Part shown: positions 9,167 through 17,404 of the stretch, piece by piece
Position numbering within the stretch: the stretch's first letter is position 1
Layout of the letters: every line of letters begins with the position of its first letter
DNA from: Candidatus Dojkabacteria bacterium
GTDB lineage: Bacteria > Patescibacteria > Dojkabacteria > SC72
Reading direction: 5' to 3'
DNA: 64,000 nt
NCBI GenBank assembly: GCA_023229785.1
Contig: JALNYV010000001.1
Span: forward strand, 620,001-684,000
Position numbers and translations under genes: made by a program
The notes under the pieces: model-generated
Seen by the model: the letters and a program-made list of their open reading frames with translations, nothing else
Databases searched by the model: none
Told to the model about the DNA's origin: nothing

Positions 9167-10294
9167 ATGAAAGAAACAATAAAGAAGTCCGAAGTTGAGA
9201 AGGACTTAAAACAAACTCCACAAATAGAAATGCCAACATTAGATGAACTTCTAAAAGCTGGAAGTCACTTTGGTCATAAATCAAGCACATGGAATCCAAA
9301 GATGAAGCCATATATTTATGGTGAAAGAAACGGAGTTCATATTATTGATTTAATTAAGTCAATGAGTTCCTTAAAGACAGCCTTAAAAGCAATTTCAAGT
9401 GCAGCTGAAACTGGCAATATCCTAATTGTTGGAACAAAGGGACAAGCCGCAAGCTTGGTATCTGCTATGGCAATTGCTAAGGGTGCATTCTATGTTAACA
9501 AGAGATGGCCAGGTGGGCTGTTCACAAATTTTAAAATAGTTAAAAGAAGTATTGATAACCTTGTAAAGATGGAAAATATTTTAGCAACTGGTGCTAAAGA
9601 TATGGTTAAAAGGGAAGAGCTTTTGATGAAAAGGGATGTTGAGAGATTGAATCAAGTATATGAAGGAACAAAGTTTATGGATAAGATCCCAACCTTGATG
9701 CTTGTTATTGATAGTAAGGTTGAAAAGAATGCAATCAGAGAAGCAAAGATTGCACATATACCTGTTGTAGCACTTGTTGATACAAACTGTGATCCAACAG
9801 TTATCACATATCCAATTCCAGCAAACGATGATTCACTAAAAAGTTTAGCACTTTTCATTAATCTATTTGGAAAGTCCATTGAAAATTCTAAATTTGCAAA
9901 GAATTTAATTTCAATTAGAACAAACAATACCTCCTCACTTGGGAAAGCAAGAAGTGATTTTGAGCAAGAAGAGGCACGACTTGCCGCAATGGCTGAAATG
10001 GAAAAGGAAAGAGTAAAGGCACTTAGAGAAGGAAGGGCTCAGGAGAAATTTGAGAATAGGGTACTAAGAATTGAGAAGAAAGAGGATATTGAAAAAGGCG
10101 CAAAGAAGGCTAAAAAAGAAGTGAAAACTAAATTAATATCTGATACATCACTGACAGCAAGAACCCAGAAAGCATTAATTGAGGGTGGGATTACAACTGT
10201 TGAGCAAGCAAAAGAATTAGGAAAGGAAAAGATATCTGAAATTAAAGGAGTTGGTGTAAAAGCCTTGGAAGAGATATTGAAAATAATAAAATAA
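9167..10294 (+). CDS. rpsB: 30S ribosomal protein uS2 with C-terminal helix-hairpin-helix extension
   Basis: Residues about 15-240 are a normal uS2 (HFGHKSSTWNPKM, RWPGGLFTNF, PVVALVDTNCDP). Beyond this the protein continues for more than 100 residues. A Lys/Glu-rich, probably helical linker leads to a final segment (LIEGGITTVEQAKELG, EIKGVGVKALEEI) that looks like the helix-hairpin-helix of the RNA polymerase alpha C-terminal domain. I chose ATG 9167, which has GAAAGGA just upstream, one of the few plausible Shine-Dalgarno sites here. It leads rpsB-tsf-frr. Confidence 0.93.
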   Translation: MKETIKKSEVEKDLKQTPQIEMPTLDELLKAGSHFGHKSSTWNPKMKPYIYGERNGVHIIDLIKSMSSLKTALKAISSAAETGNILIVGTKGQAASLVSAMAIAKGAFYVNKRWPGGLFTNFKIVKRSIDNLVKMENILATGAKDMVKREELLMKRDVERLNQVYEGTKFMDKIPTLMLVIDSKVEKNAIREAKIAHIPVVALVDTNCDPTVITYPIPANDDSLKSLALFINLFGKSIENSKFAKNLISIRTNNTSSLGKARSDFEQEEARLAAMAEMEKERVKALREGRAQEKFENRVLRIEKKEDIEKGAKKAKKEVKTKLISDTSLTARTQKALIEGGITTVEQAKELGKEKISEIKGVGVKALEEILKIIK

Positions 10295-10312
10295 ATTCAT
10301 CTTTTAACAAAA

Positions 10313-11023
10313 ATGAAGGTAAATATAGAAGATATAAAAACACTTCGTGAAAAGACTAGTGCTGGAGTGGGCCTTTGTAAGGAAGCTTTGGAGCAAGCTA
10401 AGGGTGATATGGCAAAAGCAATTGAATTTATAAATAAAAAAAGTGATGCAGTTAGTAGGCTTCGAGACTTAACTGGAGCTAAAATTGGGTTTTGTAAAAT
10501 TGCATTAGAAGATAGTGATAATGATTTCCAAAAAGCGGCTGATTTAATAAAAGAGAGGGGTTGGGACAATCCTGTAGCAGCTGGTGGAGAGAAAAAAGAG
10601 GGAACAATTGATGTGTATCTTCACGGAGTTGATAGAAAACTATTTTCAGCTATTGAGGTAACGTGTAAAACTGATTTTGTTGCAAGAAATGACCAATTTA
10701 AAGCCTTTGTTCATGAGTTAGCACTTCAAGTTGCAGCCACAAAGCCTAGATATATTGCAAAGGAAGATGTTCCTGCTGCAAAATTGAAAGAGCAAAAAAT
10801 ACTTTTCAAGAAAGAGATGGAGATGGAAAAGAAGCCAGCAAAGATTGCTGAAAAGATTGTAGAAGGAAAGCTTGCAAAGTTTTATGAAGAGAACTGTTTA
10901 CTTGAACAGAAGTGGTTTAAAGATGAGAGCAAGACAATGAGAAATCTCTTAGATGAGACCCAGCAAAAATTAGGAGAGCCACTTACGGTAACCAGAATTA
11001 TTTTCTGGGAATTAGGCAAGTAG
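10313..11023 (+). CDS. tsf: Elongation factor Ts with duplicated N-terminal UBA-like domain
   Basis: EF-Ts recycles EF-Tu by GDP/GTP exchange. The usual signature TDFVARND is present near residue 122. The N-terminus contains two consecutive UBA-like units: LREKTSAGVGLCKEALEQAK (about residues 10-29) and LRDLTGAKIGFCKIALEDS (about 49-67). Most EF-Ts proteins have one. The dimerisation core after it is short. It follows rpsB by 18 bases, as in most bacteria. Confidence 0.92.
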   Translation: MKVNIEDIKTLREKTSAGVGLCKEALEQAKGDMAKAIEFINKKSDAVSRLRDLTGAKIGFCKIALEDSDNDFQKAADLIKERGWDNPVAAGGEKKEGTIDVYLHGVDRKLFSAIEVTCKTDFVARNDQFKAFVHELALQVAATKPRYIAKEDVPAAKLKEQKILFKKEMEMEKKPAKIAEKIVEGKLAKFYEENCLLEQKWFKDESKTMRNLLDETQQKLGEPLTVTRIIFWELGK

Positions 11024-11069
11024 GGTTATTTCCTGTAAAATATTCATAAATAATTTAAGAAATTTTATT

Positions 11070-11615
11070 ATGGATGTTAATCAATTTTCAACAAATATTG
11101 GTAAGTGTGTTACCCATTTAGCAGAGGACCTTTCCCATATTCATACAGGGAGAGCCAATACAGAGCTAATAGATGGAGTTGTAGTAGAAGCTTATGGAAC
11201 AAACAATCCTATTAAAAACGTAGCAAGTATTTCTGTTGCTGATTCTAGAAGTTTAGTCGTTGCTCCTTGGGATCAAACACTGAAAGAAGCTATAGTTAAA
11301 GGAATAGATTCCAGTAATTTAGGTTTTTTTGCTTCAATAGAAGGAGCTGTTGTTAGAATTAAAATACCTGAGTTAACAGGAGAGAGGAGAGATCAGTTTG
11401 TAAAAGTGATGAAAGAGAAAGTTGAACAAGCAAGAATATCCGTAAGAAATGTAAGACACGAGGCCATGAAAGAGATAGATGGTGAGGTGAGTGAGGGCTT
11501 GCCCAAAGACGAAGGAGAAAGATTAAGGGTAGAGGTTGAAAAGAAAACAAAGGAAACGAATGAACAGATTGAAAAAATGAAAGAGCAAAAAGAAAAAGAA
11601 TTAATGACAATATAA
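11070..11615 (+). CDS. frr: Ribosome recycling factor
   Basis: This 181-residue protein has the RRF three-helix/beta fold signature: LSHIHTGRANTELI near the N-terminus, VAPWDQTLKEAI, IKIPELTGERRDQFVK and the arginine-rich RNVRHEAMK. It splits post-termination ribosomes together with EF-G. It follows tsf directly; pyrH, usually between them, is absent here. Confidence 0.96.
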   Translation: MDVNQFSTNIGKCVTHLAEDLSHIHTGRANTELIDGVVVEAYGTNNPIKNVASISVADSRSLVVAPWDQTLKEAIVKGIDSSNLGFFASIEGAVVRIKIPELTGERRDQFVKVMKEKVEQARISVRNVRHEAMKEIDGEVSEGLPKDEGERLRVEVEKKTKETNEQIEKMKEQKEKELMTI

Positions 11616-11616
11616 A

Positions 11617-12771
11617 GTGGAAAATATTATCTCTACAATTTCATCCAATTTAGTAAATGTTATTATATTCTTGGCCATAATTAGTAGCCTAGTATTTATT
11701 CATGAGCTTGGACATTTTCTTGCAGCAAGGATTGTTAAGGCAAAAGTATTAGAGTTTGGACTGGGGCTGGGACCGAAAATGTTCTCAAAGCATTTTAAAG
11801 GTACGTTATACAGACTAAATTGGTTACCATTTGGTGGGTATGTGAAGATCTTGGGGGAGGAAAATGATGACAAGATATTGGATAGTGGAAATCTACAAAA
11901 CAAAACTCCAATTGCAAGAATATTTGTAATGCTTGCAGGAGTGTTTATGAATATAGTTTTAGCAATCTCCCTCTATTACGTTTTAATTCCCGTTTCTGGA
12001 TATAAGATATATTTGTCTGAAGCTGCAAGTAATGTAAAGCCAGTACTAGCACAGATGTATGTTGAAAAAATTCAAGAAAAAGTCACGTATGATGCCTTAA
12101 TTGATAATGGCGGGGCAAAGGCTGCAGGTATGCCAAGTAGTGGAACGATAGACAAGATAGATGGGATAAAAATTGAATACTCCAATCAGATTTCAGGGAT
12201 TCTTTCGAATAAAAAGGAGCAGAAAGTTGAAGTATCAGTTTGTAACGAAGATAAATGTAAACTGTATTTCCCAATAGTGAGTAGTGAGGGGAAACTTGGT
12301 ATTTCTGTAGTGCAAAATTATGTGAATGTTTTAAGTTATGAAAAGAATAAATTAACAAGTGGGATAGCCCACCCAATAAATGTATTGAAAATTTCAATTG
12401 TTGGACTTGGTAATATATTTAAACAAGCAAAGAGTACTGGTGATTACTCAACAGCGGTAAATACAGTATCAGGTCCTATTGGGATATTTGTAGCAATTGA
12501 TAATTTAAAAAAATATGGGCTAGAAACTATGCTCTTTATGGTGGCAGATTTAAGTCTTGTTCTTGGGGTGATGAATGTATTGCCAATACCAGCTCTTGAT
12601 GGTGGCAGGGTGCTGTTAATTCTCCCTGAGTTGTTATTCAAAAAAAGGATAAATTGGAAGCTAGAGCTTATACTAATAAATTTTACTTTCATTTTGCTTT
12701 TTGCTTTAATGATAGTAGTGGCTATTAAAGATGTAGTATATATAAAAGTATTGCAATCCTTATTTAAATAG
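11617..12771 (+). CDS. rseP: RseP-type membrane zinc metalloprotease (M50, PDZ-containing)
   Basis: HELGH at about residues 29-33 within the first helix is the zinc motif, followed by GLGPKMFS. A PDZ-like region (about 150-230) lies in the middle, and NVLPIPALDGGRVL near residue 330 supplies the second motif. Four membrane helices are visible. The start is GTG at 11617, one base after frr ends. The family carries out regulated intramembrane proteolysis. Confidence 0.92.
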   Translation: MENIISTISSNLVNVIIFLAIISSLVFIHELGHFLAARIVKAKVLEFGLGLGPKMFSKHFKGTLYRLNWLPFGGYVKILGEENDDKILDSGNLQNKTPIARIFVMLAGVFMNIVLAISLYYVLIPVSGYKIYLSEAASNVKPVLAQMYVEKIQEKVTYDALIDNGGAKAAGMPSSGTIDKIDGIKIEYSNQISGILSNKKEQKVEVSVCNEDKCKLYFPIVSSEGKLGISVVQNYVNVLSYEKNKLTSGIAHPINVLKISIVGLGNIFKQAKSTGDYSTAVNTVSGPIGIFVAIDNLKKYGLETMLFMVADLSLVLGVMNVLPIPALDGGRVLLILPELLFKKRINWKLELILINFTFILLFALMIVVAIKDVVYIKVLQSLFK

Positions 12772-12805
12772 TATTATATTAGTATATTAAATATTAATTA
12801 CTGCC

Positions 12806-14533
12806 ATGGCACAGTATAGGTTAACTAAGAAAGCTATTATTCTCCTTGTTGTGTTATTTTTGCTCATCGGTGGAGGTGCCGGTGGCTATATATGGTGGAG
12901 AGTAAATCAAAATAAAACAATTGCACCAACAGGAGCCGATGCTGGAGGAGGGGGAAATAGCTGTTGTGATCCAAGTATTGGTTGTGTAACTGGGTATACA
13001 TGCAAGACCTCACAACATTGTAGTGCGAGTGAAGGTCCTTCAACCTCTTTTTATGGGGAATCATGTGGAAAAAATAGCTCTGGAGCAACCGTTAAATGTA
13101 GAAGTTTCTTTGAGTGTAATGTAGCATCTTCTGCTAAAAACGGATACAGTGGATCTTGTAGTCCAAAGGACGATTCCTCTACAGGAACGTGCGTTAAGAG
13201 TGATGTAGATGATGATTCTACTAATAATTGTAACTCGTGGATAGCAGATAATAGAACTTCTTGTGAGTGGCCGAAGGTGTTAATGAGTGGAAGGGCAACT
13301 GCCGGTCAAGAACTGTGCAGATGCGAAAAGTGTACAGGCAAAGTAACATCCAATCCATATTCATGTTCTGGAAACCCACCAACTGATGCTTCTTTAGGAG
13401 ATTGTCCAGATGGAGAAACATCCTGTGGTGATTCTACTCAGCATGAAAGTGGTAGCTCTTGCACTAGACAAGATAGTATATACGATACTGTGTATCATCC
13501 AGATTGTGGTAATCCATCATATATCTATAGGTATTGTAAACCAGAAACTGTTGTTGAAAATACTTGTGAGACAGGAGGAATAACAACACCTGTAGCATCT
13601 GCCTCGTATGAAGTTGGAGATGTAGTACATATTAAGGGATGGGCAGCTGACGCCGATGGAATTAATGTAAGTAAAGTAGCTGTTAAAGTTAATGGTGTAA
13701 CAGTTGGAAACGCAACTGTTCATACAGCATGTGCACCTGATAATGCAGATGCAACCATTTGTACTGCTCAAACTGCCGCCAAAAAGCCTATTATTTGGAC
13801 GTATGACTATACAGTAACAACTGCTGGAACTAAGACATTCAATATAAGTTGGGAGGATACTAAGGGATTAACTGGTACTAATTGTGCAGTAACACGAGCT
13901 ATTACTGCTGATGTAACTGGGAATCCTGATTGGGAGATGAGTAAGACAGGAACTAATGTTTGTATTGATCAAACTGCTGGAAGTATGGAAGCCAGAGTTG
14001 ACTATGTAATAACAGTTACTAACACTGGAACTGCTGAAGGTACGTTAACACAGATAGAGGACACTTTAGATACAAAGGTGCATGAATCATATATTCAAGA
14101 TAGTACAGTTACTCCAAGTGCGGTTGTATCTGGTAATTCAATAACATGGGCATTAAGTGGGGCTGGAGCAACGTTTGCACCTTCTACCTCTAAAGAGTAT
14201 TCATATTCAATAATTGTTCCAGAAAGTGCATTTGGACAGTATTCAAACACAGTAGTTGGAACGCCCTCAGCTGGGGACACATTCTCCTCAAGTGAGGTTA
14301 CGTATGCTACGTGTGAGGATGTTCCTGATACAGGGCTGTTTGATTCAATTGTTGCAAAAGTTGTACTGGGAATTGGTTTAATCTTTGTAGGCGTAATATA
14401 TCTCTCTTCTGGAAACAGCATATTTAACAAGATTTCTCTCGTAGTTAATGATGGAGGAAAGGTTGTTTTAAGTGGAAAAGCCAGAGCAGAAGTAAAGAAG
14501 AGAAAATTTGAAAATAGGGTAGCAGGGAAATAG
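12806..14533 (+). CDS. Large Cys-rich surface protein with sortase-like sorting signal
   Basis: The 575-residue protein opens with a membrane anchor or signal (about residues 10-31). A Cys-rich region (about 50-250) follows, with many CxxC/CxC spacings, then an Ig-like segment (about 270-370) and a DUF11-like repeat (VDYVITVTNTGTAEGTL). Near the C-terminus VPDTG is followed by a hydrophobic helix and a basic tail, which resembles an LPxTG-type sorting signal. The tail is unusually long, about 40 residues. A sortase is encoded at 54023. It is probably exported and wall-anchored; the ligand is unknown. Confidence 0.7.
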   Translation: MAQYRLTKKAIILLVVLFLLIGGGAGGYIWWRVNQNKTIAPTGADAGGGGNSCCDPSIGCVTGYTCKTSQHCSASEGPSTSFYGESCGKNSSGATVKCRSFFECNVASSAKNGYSGSCSPKDDSSTGTCVKSDVDDDSTNNCNSWIADNRTSCEWPKVLMSGRATAGQELCRCEKCTGKVTSNPYSCSGNPPTDASLGDCPDGETSCGDSTQHESGSSCTRQDSIYDTVYHPDCGNPSYIYRYCKPETVVENTCETGGITTPVASASYEVGDVVHIKGWAADADGINVSKVAVKVNGVTVGNATVHTACAPDNADATICTAQTAAKKPIIWTYDYTVTTAGTKTFNISWEDTKGLTGTNCAVTRAITADVTGNPDWEMSKTGTNVCIDQTAGSMEARVDYVITVTNTGTAEGTLTQIEDTLDTKVHESYIQDSTVTPSAVVSGNSITWALSGAGATFAPSTSKEYSYSIIVPESAFGQYSNTVVGTPSAGDTFSSSEVTYATCEDVPDTGLFDSIVAKVVLGIGLIFVGVIYLSSGNSIFNKISLVVNDGGKVVLSGKARAEVKKRKFENRVAGK

Positions 14534-14582
14534 CCAATGTGTTATAATTTCTCCGTTTTATATTACTTAATAAATTACCACT

Positions 14583-14786
14583 GTGTCTGTAATAGTACAT
14601 CCAAGTGAAAATATAGATAGCGCTCTTAAAAGACTTCACAGAGAAGTTCTGAGAGAGAAGATTTTGGAAACTCTAAGAGCTAAGGCTTACAGAGTAACTG
14701 AAAGCTACCTCGATTCTGAAAAGAGAAGGGCCTATGCTAAAACAAAAAGAAGAAGACGATCTGCTACAAGAAAAGCAAAGAAATAG
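14583..14786 (+). CDS. rpsU: 30S ribosomal protein bS21
   Basis: This small, highly basic 67-residue protein contains the bS21 core (NIDSALKRLHREV) and an Arg/Lys-rich tail. It begins with GTG at 14583 (SVIVHPSENI next). It is cotranscribed with yqeY 16 bases downstream, a common bacterial arrangement. It sits near the 3' end of 16S rRNA. Confidence 0.9.
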   Translation: MSVIVHPSENIDSALKRLHREVLREKILETLRAKAYRVTESYLDSEKRRAYAKTKRRRRSATRKAKK

Positions 14787-14802
14787 TTTAAAATAAACTC
14801 TT

Positions 14803-15252
14803 ATGTCTCTTTTAGAAACTCTACGAAAAGATATGTTTGAAGCCAGAAAGGCTTCGAATGCTAACAAAGCAAACATTTTAGGTATTGCCATTGCCTCTAT
14901 TGGTGATTTCAAGATTGAAGCTCAAAGAGAACTAACTGATGAGGACATAATTTCAATACTTAGAAAAGAAGAGAAGAAGCTTCAAGATGCATTTGGACAG
15001 TATACATTGAATGGAAGAGAGGACTTAGCAAAAATTGAAAAGGAACAGCTAGAAGTAATATCTGGATATTTGCCTAAGCTAATGAGTGAAGAAGAGATAG
15101 AAAAGTTTGTTAGAAAGGAGATGGCAGAAATGGATGGTCTCGCTGCACTACAGATTGGTAAAGTAATGGGAGGTGTTATGGCACAGTTGAAAGGAAAAGC
15201 AGATGGAGGGGTCGTAAGTATGGTTGTTAAAAGAATCTTCGAAAATAAATGA
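14803..15252 (+). CDS. yqeY: YqeY/GatB-like domain protein
   Basis: The 149-residue protein matches the YqeY family (related to the C-terminal domain of GatB), with helical segments such as DMFEARKASNANKANILG, EEKKLQDAF and IGKVMGGVM. GatB C-domains bind tRNA, but the role of free YqeY is not established. Its stop overlaps the ybeY start. Confidence 0.9.
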   Translation: MSLLETLRKDMFEARKASNANKANILGIAIASIGDFKIEAQRELTDEDIISILRKEEKKLQDAFGQYTLNGREDLAKIEKEQLEVISGYLPKLMSEEEIEKFVRKEMAEMDGLAALQIGKVMGGVMAQLKGKADGGVVSMVVKRIFENK

Positions 15253-15674
15253 AACTTATATCAATATTTTCTTATCCCAGGAGTATAGGAATCTCAGAGA
15301 CATTACTCTCTTCAAAATTGCTTTTAGCACTACAGACCCAATTTGAAGTAAAGCCGGTTTCCATAATCTTTGTTTCAGAGAAAGAGATTCAGAAATTAAA
15401 CAAAGAGTATAGGAAGGTAGATGAATCTACCGATGTGCTCTCTTTTAATTTTGATAAACCTGACCTACTTGGAGAAGTGTATATATGCTACGATTATATT
15501 GCAAGAACAAGTAAAGATGAAAATGAGGTATATAGGGTGATAATTCACGGGATATTACATCTACTAGGATATGACCATAAGCATGAATTTGTTGACATAA
15601 ACAGTAAAAATATCGAGAATATGTTTATTGTTCAAGAGAGTATATTAAATAATCTAATGAAGAGATTGAAATGA
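15249..15674 (+). CDS. ybeY: Endoribonuclease YbeY (16S rRNA maturation)
   Basis: HGILHLLGYDH near residue 98 is the three-histidine zinc motif (HGxLHLxGYDH) of YbeY, preceded by the STDVLSFNF motif near residue 58. The protein takes part in 16S rRNA 3' maturation and ribosome quality control. It overlaps yqeY and pth by four bases each, which suggests translational coupling. Confidence 0.95.
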   Translation: MKLISIFSYPRSIGISETLLSSKLLLALQTQFEVKPVSIIFVSEKEIQKLNKEYRKVDESTDVLSFNFDKPDLLGEVYICYDYIARTSKDENEVYRVIIHGILHLLGYDHKHEFVDINSKNIENMFIVQESILNNLMKRLK

Positions 15675-16213
15675 AATTAATAGTTGGACTTGGAAATCCA
15701 GGAAGAGCATATAAAGATACACCGCATAATGTTGGTTTTGAGATGCTAAATATTGTTCGAAACAAACTTGGGCAATTAGAGTTTGAAGTTGGCGAGTGGG
15801 AAACAAGTAATCCTTTTAGTGGAGAGATATGTAAGGTTAGAAAGAGTGGAGAAATAGAATATGTATTACTAAAACCACAGACATTTATGAATCTCTCTGG
15901 TATCTCCATTTCTAAGATATGTCAAAAAATGAAATTTTCCAAAATATCCATTATTCATGACGATTTAGATTTAAAATTCGGAACCTTTAAGATACAAGTT
16001 GGAAAGAAACCTAAAGATCACAATGGAGTTAATAACATAGCAACAAAGGTTGATATAGGCGAGGCTGTGATGGTTAGGATAGGGGTAGATAATAGGAATG
16101 GTCTTCCAATACCTGGAGAGAAATACGTGCTGATGAAGATGAAGGCAGAGGAGCTTGAGATCTTAGGAAGAACATTTGAAAAGGCTAGCAATCAGCTAAT
16201 TAATTCTCTGTAA
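15671..16213 (+). CDS. pth: Peptidyl-tRNA hydrolase
   Basis: The N-terminus LIVGLGNPGRAYKDTPHNVGF carries the Asn-10 and His-20 type catalytic residues. LKPQTFMNLSG and the catalytic Asp in IIHDDLDL also match. The enzyme frees tRNA from prematurely dropped peptidyl-tRNA. Its 3' end overlaps the convergent gene at 16200 by 14 bases. Confidence 0.96.
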   Translation: MKLIVGLGNPGRAYKDTPHNVGFEMLNIVRNKLGQLEFEVGEWETSNPFSGEICKVRKSGEIEYVLLKPQTFMNLSGISISKICQKMKFSKISIIHDDLDLKFGTFKIQVGKKPKDHNGVNNIATKVDIGEAVMVRIGVDNRNGLPIPGEKYVLMKMKAEELEILGRTFEKASNQLINSL

Positions 16214-17360
16214 ATATTTTAAGTCCTTTCAGATTTTCATATTTATCTATCTTAGGGTTGCCATCTATATCTTCGTAAACAACATTTTCTTTGTTTATAT
16301 ATATTCCAATTCCATATCTTTCCCCGCCATAATCAACTAATATCAAACTACCCTCGACCGGTAATTTTAAGCCTGTAATATTTTGAATAAAGAATTGATT
16401 GGTTGCATCCTTAATTGTCTTTATTCCATTCTTGTTTGCAAAATCAATGATAACAGGTTCAAGAGGATTGCCCTGATCCCAGAAGCTCTCAAATATCAAT
16501 CTTCTAACTGTAACTCCTCCGTAAAGAAGGTTTAATCTACTGAGAATATTTTTAGTGTTAGTCGAATATATTGGAACCTTACTTTCTGAGATTGCCTTTG
16601 CAACATTGCTAATTTCTTTTCTATCTGCTTGTTTGAAGTTATCTATTCCATTGTTATCTGCATCGCTGTCATCTTGATTAAGTAGTCCGTCCCTATCTAA
16701 ATCAGCAATTGGCATACCAATTGTATTAAGCATTGGTGCTGGATGGTAGTTATTGTTGTAAAGATAGAAATTAAAAAAAATATAAGTTAGAGGTAGGAGA
16801 ATAATTAAGGTGATAATTAATACCTTTTGTCTAAATTTTGTTGTTACAAGTAGGGCTGATACCGAGATTGTTGTAATCAGTAGCTCAATTGCAAATAGAG
16901 GATTAAAAAGGTACCCAGAAAATATGTTGCTTGGGAGAATATTTCCAAAGAGTGTATATGCATGAAGGGAGAAGGGGTAAAAAAGCATGATATACCCAGT
17001 AATATAATCGAAAAATACATGTGAAAGAGTTGAAATTAAAAAGGTTGTAGAGAGTAATATAATATTCTCCTTTCTGAATATTTTTCCTAACTTTTTGTTT
17101 TTTGAAATCAGTAAAAGAGAGAGAAAGAGAACAATTGAGCAGATGAGCCAAAAGATTGGTGTATGGGTAATTAACTCATGATGTTGAATGCTTTTGTTAC
17201 TATTAAGTATCAAGAAAAAGAAATCAAAATCAGGAAGTATCCCTGCGAGAAAGAAAAAAAGAAGCAATAATGGCTTCGCGCTCTTTCTTTTCTTTTCTAT
17301 TTGTTTTCTAAAAGGCAACCAGCTTCCTATAATTGCAATTGGTCCGTGAGCTATTAACAT
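16200..17360 (-). CDS. YdjM-like membrane metal-dependent hydrolase family with C-terminal extension
   Basis: The N-terminal half has HGPIAI, LAGILPDFDFFF and HHELITHTPIF, which fits the DUF457/YdjM membrane-bound putative metal-dependent hydrolases with five or so helices. About residue 215 onwards is soluble. It contains a DLDRDGLLNQDDSDADNNG stretch that looks like calcium-binding Asp-rich repeats, then about 140 residues of unknown fold. I start at ATG 17360, six bases after a TATAAT on this strand. Confidence 0.7.
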   Translation of the reverse strand: MLIAHGPIAIIGSWLPFRKQIEKKRKSAKPLLLLFFFLAGILPDFDFFFLILNSNKSIQHHELITHTPIFWLICSIVLFLSLLLISKNKKLGKIFRKENIILLSTTFLISTLSHVFFDYITGYIMLFYPFSLHAYTLFGNILPSNIFSGYLFNPLFAIELLITTISVSALLVTTKFRQKVLIITLIILLPLTYIFFNFYLYNNNYHPAPMLNTIGMPIADLDRDGLLNQDDSDADNNGIDNFKQADRKEISNVAKAISESKVPIYSTNTKNILSRLNLLYGGVTVRRLIFESFWDQGNPLEPVIIDFANKNGIKTIKDATNQFFIQNITGLKLPVEGSLILVDYGGERYGIGIYINKENVVYEDIDGNPKIDKYENLKGLKIFTEN

Positions 17361-17404
17361 GCTCCCATTATACAGACTATGCTCAACTTGATACAATCAT
17401 ACGC
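17361..17404. promoter_or_regulatory. Overlapping divergent leaderless promoters
   Basis: On minus: TTGTAT (17391-17396), 18 bases, TATAAT (17367-17372), six bases to ATG. On plus: TACAAT (17392-17397), seven bases to the Mfd ATG at 17405, with a weak -35. The -35 of one overlaps the -10 of the other, so the two genes probably compete for polymerase. Confidence 0.6.
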
